From positions 48,474,501 through 48,538,500 of the forward strand of contig NC_081414.1 of the NCBI RefSeq assembly GCF_030272615.1: 64,000 bases of DNA, in the 5' to 3' direction. The number at the start of each line of letters is the position of its first letter. Positions within the stretch are counted from its first letter, which is position 1. This document shows, piece after piece, positions 22,752 to 32,733 of this stretch. Origin of the DNA: Cryptomeria japonica. Taxonomy: Eukaryota > Streptophyta > Pinopsida > Cupressales > Cupressaceae. The notes beneath the pieces are model-generated. The model was not told where the DNA came from. It did not search any database and saw only the letters and a list, made by a program, of their open reading frames with translations. A program made the translations under genes and the position numbers.

Positions 22752-22870
22752 ATCAAGTGCAATGTGATGAACATATACACTAGGATATAAGTAGTACTAT
22801 GTGATAAACATGAGTACCACTAGGATTGAAGTAGCACTATGTGATGAACATGAGTACCACTAGGATTGAC
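22751..22870 (+). repeat. Three 40-bp tandem units upstream of the PMD frame
   Basis: Units start near 22751, 22791 and 22831; the last two differ at few positions (GTAG(T/C)ACTATGTGAT(A/G)AACA...). More diverged relatives with TATG(T/A)GATAAACAT occur at ~22577 and ~22683. Confidence 0.8.
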
Positions 22871-22887
22871 ACGATTGATTTGATTGG

Positions 22888-23768
22888 ATGCAGGAGTACT
22901 TACCCCAGATTGAGTCACCAGAGAGATTCCCTGTGACACAGAGGTTACGACCAGAGTTGACCTTTGAGGAGCGGGGAGCTGTTGAGGCTATGGGATTGAG
23001 ATACATCATGTATCTGCCTGATATTTGGGCGAATACAGGATTACTGACTGCTCTAGCAGAGAGATGGCACTCTGAGACTTGTTCATTTTATTTTCCGACT
23101 GGTGAGATGTCAGTCACCTTAGAGGATGTTTATCGAATACTGTGGATATCGATCCACTCGGAGCTTGTGGCTTACAACGAAAAGGGAGACATGGATGCAT
23201 TGAGATGGGTCTTTTCTGACCCAGAGTTGGAGATAACATCAGGACATGTCAGTTGGGAGGTTATGTTGTCTACTGGATGCAGACTACTGGTAGTGGTTAG
23301 AGGAGTGATTAGTGGTTACCTTTGTCCGGACAGGGTGACACGACGTATGGATGTTGGTAGGAGGAGGACTCTAGAGACACTGGTGATAGAGCCCACTAGG
23401 TATGCATGGGGTCCGTGTGTATTAGCATACTTGTATCATGAGCTTCACTAGTTCATGTATCTTAGTGGCTGGGGGCTAGGATGCAGGGTTACTTTGCTAC
23501 AGGTATGGTCATGTGATCATATCGCGGTGACTAGGCCAATTCACTTCAGAGGGAGAGGGCATGGAAAGTATTATGCACATTTGTACACTATGATCACTTC
23601 CTAGCCACATATTGGGAAGGTGGACTATTGGAGATGGGTGATCGATGACATAGATAGTGTTATATGGAGACCCTATCTTGATTGCGAGGAGCAGGAAGAG
23701 GACGCTACAGAGCTACCTTATGTCTTCAGTAGTAGGTATCTGATCAAACGGATGTTGTATATACTAGA
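22888..23768 (+). pseudogene. Plant mobile domain (PMD) protein, N-terminal part
   Basis: The frame from the ATG at 22888 reads ERGAVEAMGLRYIMYLPDIW, then LLTALAERWHSETCSFYFPT and GEMSVTLEDVYRIL, the hallmark of the aminotransferase-like plant mobile domain (MAIN/MAIL proteins and transposon relatives). It continues in the same frame through TAG stops at 23449 and ~23602 (both where Gln would fit) with CRVTLLQVWSCDHIAVTRP and WRWVIDDIDSVIWRPY. It is cut at 23768 by element Z; discounting Z and one TSD copy, the frame resumes at 39965. The strand is opposite to the host element Y. Antisense PMD-like extra ORFs are known in Tat-type plant Ty3/gypsy elements. Confidence 0.85.
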
Positions 23769-25639
23769 TGATGCTCTGCAAAAAGGATTAGAAAATCTGT
23801 TTGATGGCAACACACACAAGAGCACAAGAAACAAACGTTAGTGTTAGCAACAAAAGATTATCCTAAACAGGCATATCAAGAGAGATATTAAGCATGAAAT
23901 AGAAAGCATATAAACATAAAATGAAATAGCTAATCAAGATGCTCATAGTTGCTCCTCCCTTGTTCCTCTCCTCTCCAAGTCCCAAATGAGTGTAGCTCTC
24001 AGCAGCTTTTTGCACTATGGATGCTTATGGAGGATTGAGATTTAATACTAAGCTTCAAATATGAAATGAAAAGCTAAATACTATGCTAGAGTAGATAGTG
24101 ATGCTATGAAAAAGCTCTATGCTAATGCCAGTATAACAACAATACTCTAAAATGCTTCTCCTTTTGCTTGAGGAGAAGGGTTCTATTTATAGAAGAAATA
24201 GGGAAATGAAGGGTTAAGATTGAATGGTTTAATCAAGGGCCAAGTTTGAAAGTTGGGGATCCATGTGCACAATTGGCACCAATAAAATGGTGACAAGTGT
24301 CAACATAGGATTGGGTTGAGAGAAGAGGTTGGAGGCATTAAAGGCCTGAGAAGACCTCATGGTTATCTAGAAGGTAAGGGTCAAGTCTAAATTAAGATTA
24401 CCCATTGGATTAAGAGTTAATCCAAGGATAAACCTTTGTGCAAATGTTTAAGAGATAATCATGGTCAAAGCATTAATGGCCTGATGAGACCTTTGGGTTG
24501 GGTAGAGGTTGAGTCAAAACAAATGTTTTAACCATGTGGGAGGGTTGAATTAACCATTAATGGTTATTGGAGACTTTGGGGATTAAGTGGTTGAAGGTTG
24601 AAAGCTTTCAAAGGTTATCCAAGACTTTGAGCCATTTAGTGGTTGAAGGTTGGAAGCTTTCAAAGGTTATCCAAGACTTTGAGGGTTAATTTGTTGAACA
24701 CACAAAGCATTAATTGCTTTTCAAAGACTTTGGAGTCTTTGAGAAGTGACTCCAATTTGCTTAGGAATGTGACAATATTTAGGGGATGGATTAGGCTAAT
24801 TAGGAAGGGTTTAGAAGAATTTAGAAGGGGTTTAGGCATGCAAGTGGATTTTGTAGGAAAATGCAAGTGGGAGAAATTTTGGTATTTTCAATTAAAATAA
24901 AATCATTTATTTCAATTAAATGGTGTAATTTGCATTTGGATAAATATTCAAATAAATATTAATTTATTTAAATGAGAAAAATGAAGATAAAGCATTTAAA
25001 ATGCTTGAAGACTTTGAGGGAAACCATTAAAGGCTTGAAGACTTTAAGGAAAACCATTAAAGTCTTAAGAAGACTATAGAAGGAAGCCATCAAGTTTGAA
25101 GACTTTAAAGCCATCAAGTTTGACTACTTTAAGGGAAACCATTAAAGGTTTCAAGTGGGTGAGGATAAATAGGATTTTAAATAAATAATTTATTTAAAAT
25201 AGTTGTGCAACTTGCTTTTGTAGGAAAATACAAGTGGGTGGAGGATAAAGGTGATTTAAATAAATTATTTATTTAAAATAATTGTGCAACTTGCATTTGT
25301 AGGAAAATGCAAGTGGGTGGAGGATAAAGGTGATTTAAATAAATGATTTATTTATTTAAATGTGAGAGGTGGGATTTTGGGGGTTTTAAATAAATATTAA
25401 TTTATTTAAATGTGAGAGAAGATTTAATTAAATAAATATGATTTATTTATTTAATTAATGGTCTGAATTTGGTTAAGTGAATTAAATCAAATAAATTGAA
25501 TAATTTATTTAATTAATAGGAGAATAGGGTTAAGATGAATTAATTAAATATTAATTTAATTAATTATTAATTGATGGTTAAATAATCAAATAAATACTAA
25601 GTATTCATTTAATTAAGTGGACAAATTTATGTGACTACA
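23769..25639 (-). repeat. 3' LTR of element Z
   Basis: It is 1871 bp long, the same as its partner. The U3 side (24900-25620) is full of AT-rich self-complementary words such as ATTTAAATAAAT...ATTTATTTAAAT. A direct repeat GGTTGAAGGTTG(A/G)AAGCTTTC occurs at ~24590 and ~24641. An 85-codon frame in it also occurs in the other LTR and is not a gene. Confidence 0.97.
24183..24192 (-). promoter_or_regulatory. TATA box in 3' LTR of Z
   Basis: The - strand reads TTCTATAAATAGAACC, a perfect plant TATA box about 1450 bp into the LTR and ~415 bp from its end. Confidence 0.65.
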
Positions 25640-25652
25640 TTTGCCCCTCTTT
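25640..25652 (-). other. Polypurine tract of element Z
   Basis: AAAGAGGGGCAAA on the - strand abuts the LTR start TGTAGTCAC. Confidence 0.9.
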
Positions 25653-25747
25653 GAGACGGTGTGGTTTATCGCGTCGTTTCAAAGAAAGAAAAATAGGTGT
25701 GAAGAAATGCCCCATAAAATGTAAATTTAATGGGTGGTATGCCCCCT

Positions 25748-25793
25748 CGAGAGATGGGCCGATTTTTTTTTTGAAAAATCGGGCGATCTCTCG
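25748..25793. repeat. Inverted repeat (hairpin) near the polypurine tract of Z
   Basis: CGAGAGATGGGCCGATTTTT pairs with AAAAATCGGGCGATCTCTCG, with about two mismatches and a loop of a few bases. It lies ~100 bp from the 3' LTR. A related CCCCCTCAAGAGATTGG lies at the same place next to LTR Y. Confidence 0.75.
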
Positions 25794-27476
25794 AAAAAGA
25801 ATGAAAAGTGGAGGGGAGGTAGAATAGAAGAAATTAGAACTAATGATGAAAGAATGGGAGAAAATGAAGTGAATATGAAGAAACAACAAGCCAGCGAGTA
25901 CCCTGAGGTCATGCAAGAGATACATAGCAGATGTAGTGTGGGGTTTGGATTGATGCTATACAATTGATCAAAATTGGTTGGACAATCTGGTGCAATCGGT
26001 TGAATTGCCCCGGTCAAGTCAAAGCGTGACAGTTGATGTCAGTTGGTCGCTTGGACATGATAAAGTCTGAGTAAGTGAATCAAAGTGACCTGATGGTGAC
26101 TTAGACAATTGATGTAATTGCCCGATGAAGTCAAGGTATATGAAGCAAAATACTTGTTGAGACGTAGACAATTGATGTAATTGTCCGTTGGATTGTGTTT
26201 GATTGGTTGATCAATTGATAGTGTGTGCCTGTGATGGATGGTTGATTGTGGTGAATCATGGCAGTCCCGTTGAGACTAGGTCATTATGATAAATGCCTGA
26301 TGTAGTCTAGGATTACCATAATCGATTACCTATTGAGACCCGAAGATACTTGATCAGAGTATCTGTTGATAGTCTAGGTGTGTGGGAGTCGATGTATCTG
26401 TGTAGACAGAGCAACTTGCTGGATTGTGTGGATGAATGAGGATGGGAAGCGATGAAGGGATTAGGATGATGTTGATGATCAAGATAGGGAGGGTGAGGGG
26501 GGATTTGATGTTAGATAGAAGATATGGAGGACTAGGATCGAGTCCTATGGAAGAAGATGAGTAAAATAGAGTATGCATTATTATGACTACGTATGCATGA
26601 TATGCAGCTATTATGAATGTATGGATGGGTGGAATGCAACGAAATGCAATATATACAAATGAGATGGAATGACGATCCATGGTGCTTTATTTTTCATCAT
26701 TGAGCTTTAAAATGTTGTAAGAAAATACAAGCAACTTGACATAAAGATTCAAGATGACCAGAGTATTTCTTACATGGATTTTTATATAGCAAGTTAATAC
26801 AAGCAACTTGATATAATGGATCAAGTTGACCTGAGTATTGCTTGCGGAACAGACAAGGATTATCACCGTTCATGCATGACTTGGATCGTCCTCCTTGATC
26901 TTAGGCTGATCATATCCTGAGACAAGTGCATACCGTAATAAGAGATAAAACCTTTATCCAGTTTGGATGAGGTAGGAGGAACCAAAGAAAGAGAATTGTA
27001 CCTGCAAACAAACAATATATACATAAAGAATAAAGAATATGGATCCTTGGTAATGGTTCATGCTCATATGGTCGAGGTATACGCTGTAGTCAGCAAGCCG
27101 TAGTGATCTATGACTGCATTTTGCATAAGATCACGTAGCTTGGTGAACTTCCCACGTAGACACCATTAGTACATGTCCCAGAACTTCATCAGAAATAATG
27201 CGCAAACGATACAAAACAATGCTGAAAGATCCCGATACAGATAAACAAATGAATTACTCACGAATCAACCAAGCATTTGATAGCTTAACATAATTTTCTT
27301 GTCAAAGAAAACGTCACTTTTGTCTTTGTTTTGGTAAGGAAGGATGCATCCTTGTTTTTAAAGACAGTTTCTGATTTGTTGGATGTGGATTGTGTGGTCG
27401 ATTGATAAATGGTCATTGTGTGAGTACTGTGTTAATGTTGGTTTTGCATCTGCTTGAATGAATATGTACAAGGTGT

Positions 27477-27673
27477 TGCCATGTTTTGGTGTGATTTTCG
27501 ATGGGTTTTTCGATGTTTTTGGATTTTGTGTAATAGTTTTTGAATGTTTTTGGATTTTGTGAGTCATTTTTGAATGTTTTTGGATTTTGCGAGACATTTT
27601 TGAATGTTTTTGTATTTTGCGAGACATTTTTGAATGTTTTTGTATTTTGCGAGACATTTTTGAATGTTTTTGC
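27477..27673 (-). repeat. 30-bp minisatellite in tail of Z
   Basis: Units of TTTTTGAATGTTTTTG(G/T)ATTTTG(C/T)GAG(A/T)CA repeat about five times. On the - strand one frame translates to repeats of the decapeptide KHSKMSRKIQ. Stray copies lie at ~27985-28040. Confidence 0.85.
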
Positions 27674-28078
27674 CAATGAATCACCAGTAATGTAGAATCC
27701 ACTTCCATCATCTAGATTGTAAGGGCATTGCCCCCAAGTTGGACATGATTTATGAAAAAGCAGGATGCTAGACGCATGAAGTACTTTCTTGGATTACAGA
27801 TAAAATAACAAGCCATGGTTAGATGGATGGATGTGTGTATGTATGAATGTGATCGCAACAAGCCTGAAAGACAATGGAGCCATAGCCTTTACGAGTGGCG
27901 CCTGTTTGCCAGGTTTTCGCCATCGTACTTACCCAAGGTGCCACCGGAGTGGTTGTTCACCATTTGGATGCATGATTTTTCTTTACTTTTTTGAATGTTT
28001 TTGTATTTTCTTCAGGACATTTTCTGAATGTTTTTGGTATTTTTCTGATATGTAGGGGAGCCTGATGCTCTGTACACC

Positions 28079-29431
28079 TTAGGTATAAAATCTTTTGAGG
28101 TGCATGCTATTGATTGGATCTGCAAGCGGTTCTCCTTCTGAAGTAGCCAACTGATATGCCCCGGACCCGAATACAGCAGTGACAACATATGGGCCCAGCC
28201 AGTTTGATTCAAACTTGCCTTGATGTTCTCTATTTGGTTGGTTGCGAGGATTTTCTCGAAGAACAAGATCACCTACCTCAAATGTACGAGATCTAACTCG
28301 GTGATTGTAACTTCTACTCATGCGCTGCTGATAGGCTTTGAGGTGATTGTATGCAGCTTGTCGCTTCTCATCAAGTAACTCTAAGTCCTGAAGGCGTGAG
28401 ACTCTGTATGCTTCATCATCAATGAGATTATGCAAGGAAACTCGTAATGATGGTATCTCAACCTCAATAGGTAAGATAGCTTCGGCACCATAGACCAATG
28501 AATAAGGAGTTGCACCTGTAGGGGTCCGAATGCTAGTTCGATATGCCCATAGCGCTGGATTCAATTGAACATGCCAATCACGGCCGGCATCATTGACTGT
28601 CTTCTTTAGGATCCTCAATATGTTTTTATTGGATGCTTCGGCCTGACCATTGCCTTGTGGGTAATAGGGAGTGGAAAAGCGGTGTTGGATATGAAATTTC
28701 TCACAAAGCTCACGAACATCCTGATTTTTGAAAGGAAGACCGTTATCTGTGACAATGGACATGGGCACACCATACCGGCAGATGATGTAATTGAGGATGA
28801 ATGAGGCGATCTGCTTGCCGGTGACTTGGGTAAGTGGAACAGCTTCGATCCACTTGGTGAAATATTCGGTGGCGGTAATAATGAATTTATGGCCATTGGA
28901 TGAAGATGGATGGATTTTACCCACAAGGTCAAGGCCCCATTGACAAAAAGGCCATGGTGTTGTGATTGGTTGTAGTTCCTGTGCTGGTGCATGTATCAGG
29001 TCGCCATGAACTTGACATTTCTTGCATTTCCTGACAAAGTAGTAGGAATCCTTTTCCATAGATGGCCAATAGTATCCAGCTCGCATGAGTTTCTTGGCTA
29101 GTGACGGACCACTTGAGTGAGTCCCGCAAATTCCTTCATGTACCTCTTCCAAAGCCTTTGTTATCTCATCTTGTTCCAGACATCGAAGGAGAGTACCATC
29201 AAGACTACGTCGGTATAGGGTTTCAGCAATAATGGTATATCGAGCAGTTTGGCGAATGAAGGTTTTACGTTGATTATTTGATTGGTTGGGAGGAAGGGTA
29301 TGATCGCAGAGATAGGTGTAGAACTCACCGTACCATGGGGATTCAGAACCAACAAGGCGACATATCATTTCAGATTCGGGGATATCATAAGCGGGGATCC
29401 AAAGCTGTTCTACCAAGAACTCGTAGCGTGT
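28079..29431 (-). pseudogene. Element Z integrase
   Basis: A frame of 445 residues is open from 29416 and joins the RNase H frame across one TGA at 29432-29434. The N-terminal zinc-binding part has HEGICGTH and CKKCQVHGD (HHCC). The catalytic core has GLDLVGKI, IVTDNG and GQAEASNK carrying the Asp, Asp and Glu. The C-terminal domain is marked by FEVGDLVLR and SNWLGPYVV. No chromodomain follows. All catalytic residues seen are intact, so the domain itself looks functional. Confidence 0.95.
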
Positions 29432-30433
29432 TCAATTCTGTGGAAGATCTAGTAGAGATGCGATGGTAGCCATAGCGTCAGCAGCTCGATTTTGATCTCT
29501 TGGTATCTGCTCAAAAGTGATAGTAGTAAATGATGTCTTTAGAGTGTCCACCATTTGCTTGTATGGCATGAGTTTATCATCTTTGGTCTGATACTCATCT
29601 GTTGCTTGTCGAATGACTAGTTGGGAATCGCCATATACTTGTAGTTCTTGTAATTTCCATTGTATGGCTAGCCTGAGTCCTGTGATCAAGGCCTCATACT
29701 CTGCTATGTTGTTGGTGCATGGAAATGTGAGCCTGTAAGACTTCGGGATGCTATCACCCTGAGGTGTGATAAACAGAATGCCTGCCCCCGAGCCGTGCCT
29801 AGTGTATGAACCATCAAAATATAGTTTCCATGGTTGTGCTGTTGTGATCATGAATATCTCTTCATCTGGAAAATTGGAAATGAGAGGATGATCGCCTATG
29901 AGTGGTGCATCGGCCAACTGATCTGCAATAAATTGACCTTTGATAGCTTTACGGTCCACATACTCAATGTCAAATTCACTTAGAATCATTACCCATTTGG
30001 CCAAGCGACCTGTCAATGCTGCTTTGCTGAGTAAGTACTTGAGTGGATCAATCTTTGCAATGAGTTGCACCTTGTGTGTCAACAGATAGTGCCTCAGTTT
30101 AGTGGCTGCCAGGATTACTGCTAGGCAAGCTTGCTCAATAGGTGTGTAATTGAGTTCATAGCCAACCAGTGTACGAGAGATGTAGTATACAACACACTCT
30201 TTGCCTTCTGCATTATGTTGTGCCAATAATACACCTAATGCTGTACTTGTCGCTAAGATATAAAGTAACAACGGTCTACTTGGATCTGGTGGCATCAACA
30301 ATGGTGGATTCATGAGATAGTCTTTAAGTGCCTGAAATGCTTGCTGGCATCGGGCATCCCACTGAAAGCGGATGTTCTTGTGTAGCAGGTGTGTGAATGG
30401 GTGACACTTATCAGCCAATTGTGCAATGAAATT
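29432..30433 (-). pseudogene. Element Z tandem RNase H domains
   Basis: The first RNase H follows RT (RPLLLYILATSTALGVLLAQ...EQACLAVILAATKLRHYLL). A second, of different type, begins at PWKLYFDGSYTRHGSGAGIL and includes NIAEYEALITGLRLA, YGDSQLVI and DQNRAADAMA, so its DEDD residues are there. Two RNase H domains in a row are typical of Tat/Ogre elements. The frame is shifted relative to RT by an apparent 1-bp loss near 30434 and ends at a TGA, which probably replaces CGA. Confidence 0.93.
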
Positions 30434-31380
30434 CGGATGGATTGAAGCCGTCCTTGTAGTGTCCTTAGCTGACTGATATTCCTTGGAGGTGGCATGTCCA
30501 TGATTGCCTTAACCTTTGCTGGATCGACCTCAATACCTTTGCTTGAGACAATGTATCCTAGAAGCTTCCCGGAGGTCACTCCGAAGACACATTTCTTTGG
30601 GTTGAGTCGAACATGGTATTGTTCCAGTCTATCAAAGATTTTATCTAAGATGTGAAGATGTCCTTCTCTAGTAAGTGATTTTGCTAGTAAATCATCCACA
30701 TAATCTTCCATCATAGTATGCATCATGTCATGGAAGATGGTGGTCATTGCTCTTTGATAGGTTGCTCCTGCATTCTTTAGACCAAAAGGCATTACATTCC
30801 AGCAGTATGTGCCCCATGGACATGTGAAGGCTGTCTTATGTTGGTCCTCTGGTGCGATCTTTATTTGATTGTATCCTGAAAAGCCATCCATGAGTGAAAG
30901 CATGGCATGTCCTGCTGTCAAATCTACTATGATGTCAATATTTGGTAGAGGGAAGTCATCCTTAGGACATGCTTTATTTAGATCTCTGAAGTCTGTACAA
31001 ATGCAGATGCCCCCTTTTGGTTTGCCAACTGGCACAATATTGGAGATCCATTCTGCATAATCAATTGGTCTAATGAAACCAACATCCAGGAGTTTCTTGA
31101 GTTCTGTTTTGACTAGCACGGCAATCTGAGGATGCATCTTACGAAGCTTCTGCTTGATAGGTTTGGCTCCTTTTGCTACTGTGAGATGATGCATGACTAA
31201 ATCAGGATCAAGCCCAGGCATGTCTGCATATGACCATGCAAAGTTGATCTGACGCTGTTGGAAGAACTCTATAAATTGAGGCTGTTCCTCTGGAGTGAGA
31301 AGAGATGCCAGATGTATGATATGAGGGTTTTCAGGAGTCCCCACATTGTATTCTTTAGTCTCCTCAATGAGAATCGTCGA
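30434..31380 (-). pseudogene. Element Z reverse transcriptase
   Basis: Motifs in order: GFIRPIDYAEWISNIVPVGK, CTDFRDLNKACPKDDFPLP, DGFSGYNQI, PFGLKNAGATYQRAM and the catalytic YVDDLL. The frame joins the upstream linker across a TGA at 31381-31383 and is broken at its 3' side by the shift near 30434. Apart from these the domain is full length. Confidence 0.95.
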
Positions 31381-31383
31381 TCA

Positions 31384-32733
31384 TTCCTGTTGTGTACTAG
31401 CAGAGAGAATGTCAAACCCTTCATCCTCAAGTGCCTCAGAGAGGTTTTCACCGTTGGATACGCTCTTTCTTTTTACTTTTGTTGGATCAAACAGTGCCAC
31501 AGTGTGGTTTTCACTGGAAGATCCATGTTTTAATGTTATATTTTTGCAGCTGAAGGGTTTGGCATCCGCCCCGAAGTATGCTACGCTATTAAGTTCAATG
31601 GCGAATCCAGCTTTCTGATCCCCGCTTGGTAGATTATCCCTTAATTCCAAAAAGTCAATGATAGCCTCATCGTTTTGGAAGAGGTCAAGACATGGGGGAT
31701 TTGGTTGGTTCCATTCGATGAGTTCAGGGTGGATAATAGGCATTATTTCATCGATTAAGTTAAGTGCGGGAGATGTATCAGTGAGGGTTAAGACAGTGTG
31801 ATGAAGGTCGTTGATGGTACTTTCCCTATCAGAATCAGGCGTAGGATGAGACGTAGGGTCTGTGGAAGATGTTTCCAGCTCAGGTACCCAAGTGGTCTTT
31901 ATCTGTGCTTCTCCGTAAACAGGAATGTCTTTGCGTGGTGGAGGTGGTGACGTGTCTTCCTCATCTGAAGTGTTAAGCTGTACAGAATCAAATTCCCACT
32001 CATGTGAGTCGGTCTCTGAATCACTCTCCAGCATCCGATTGCTATACCATACTGGGATGTCTTTGGAGTTAAATACGGTAGGTGTGATTGGTTTATGTAT
32101 CTTTGTAGTGATCGGTGCTGCATGAACCGTGATGGGATTTAAAGGATTTGTCACTGGAAGTATCGGCAGTGTTGACTTAGTGGCTTCTGTTGGAATGGCT
32201 GGTTCCATAGATGCTGCTGCGGGTTCCAATATAGTTGCTGCTATGAATGGTGTTGCTGATGGGATTACTGGTTCGTTTGGTGGGATGATTGGTATTGTAG
32301 ATGGTTGTGGTGGGATTGTGAGCCTCGATGGGGCAGTGGGGATAGTGCTTGATGGTGCTTTGATTATGAAAGGTGTCCTTTTTGCAGTAGGTGGGCAAAA
32401 TGGTTTGCTGGGTTTACCTTTGAATCTGAGTTTAGGAAGGACTTCTTTTTCAAAGCCTAGGCCTGTATTACCTTTGGGCTTGAATTCTGGTAGCAGAGGT
32501 TCATGTCGTCCTTGTTTGCAGTATCCCAAAGCACTTTGACCATCATATCCCATTCTTTGCATAATGAGGAGGCCTTTGCCATATTGTTCCGTAGGAAGTG
32601 TAACTTGCGGTTTGTCAGTGGTGATGGGATCTTTATAGATCCAGTCCGCTAGGTCCTCATCTTGTGTTTCTTCCTCTTGAATCTTTCCAAGGATGAAAGG
32701 CGTTAAGGCACATGCTGGCGTGATTAGTGGTTG
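31384..32733 (-). pseudogene. Element Z linker with G-patch-like motif
   Basis: This part follows the protease across a single TAG (32734-32736) in the same frame. Its start contains YGKGLLIMQRMGYDGQSALG followed by YCKQGRHEP, a good match to the G-patch pattern (hydrophobic-Gly-Tyr/Trp...Gly-x-x-Leu-Gly...Gln-Gly), an RNA-binding motif also found between protease and RT in betaretroviruses. The rest is a Pro/Thr/Ile-rich low-complexity stretch (~32000-32400) and an acidic part (~31650-31900). No further domain is recognised. Confidence 0.7.

Larger units (their letters stand above)
21773..22887. other. Non-coding interior of element Y upstream of the PMD frame
   Basis: It begins with a weak polypurine tract for Y (- strand AGACATAGGCAAAA) and is otherwise non-coding. 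At ~22290-22560 there is a highly degenerate array of ACGTGTCTATGT-like words every ~20-30 bp, followed by a 40-bp array at 22751-22870. The + strand gradually leads into the PMD reading frame. Confidence 0.6.
25653..28078 (-). other. Non-coding tail of element Z between integrase and 3' LTR
   Basis: About 2.4 kb without a supported gene. It contains a hairpin at 25748-25793, two copies of TAGACAATTGATGTAATTG at ~26102 and ~26163, a duplicated ACAAGCAACTTGA(C/T)ATAA block at ~26726 and ~26800, and a 30-bp minisatellite at 27477-27673. Tat-type elements often carry extra, poorly conserved sequence here; no extra ORF with a recognisable domain is present. Confidence 0.6.

Noticed and set aside
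24643-24900. 85-codon ORF repeated at 38963-39220
   Set aside because: It is identical because it lies in both LTRs of Z; no domain and no coding signature.
27477-27673. CRISPR-like array
   Set aside because: Units are contiguous with no spacers, and the context is a plant retrotransposon.
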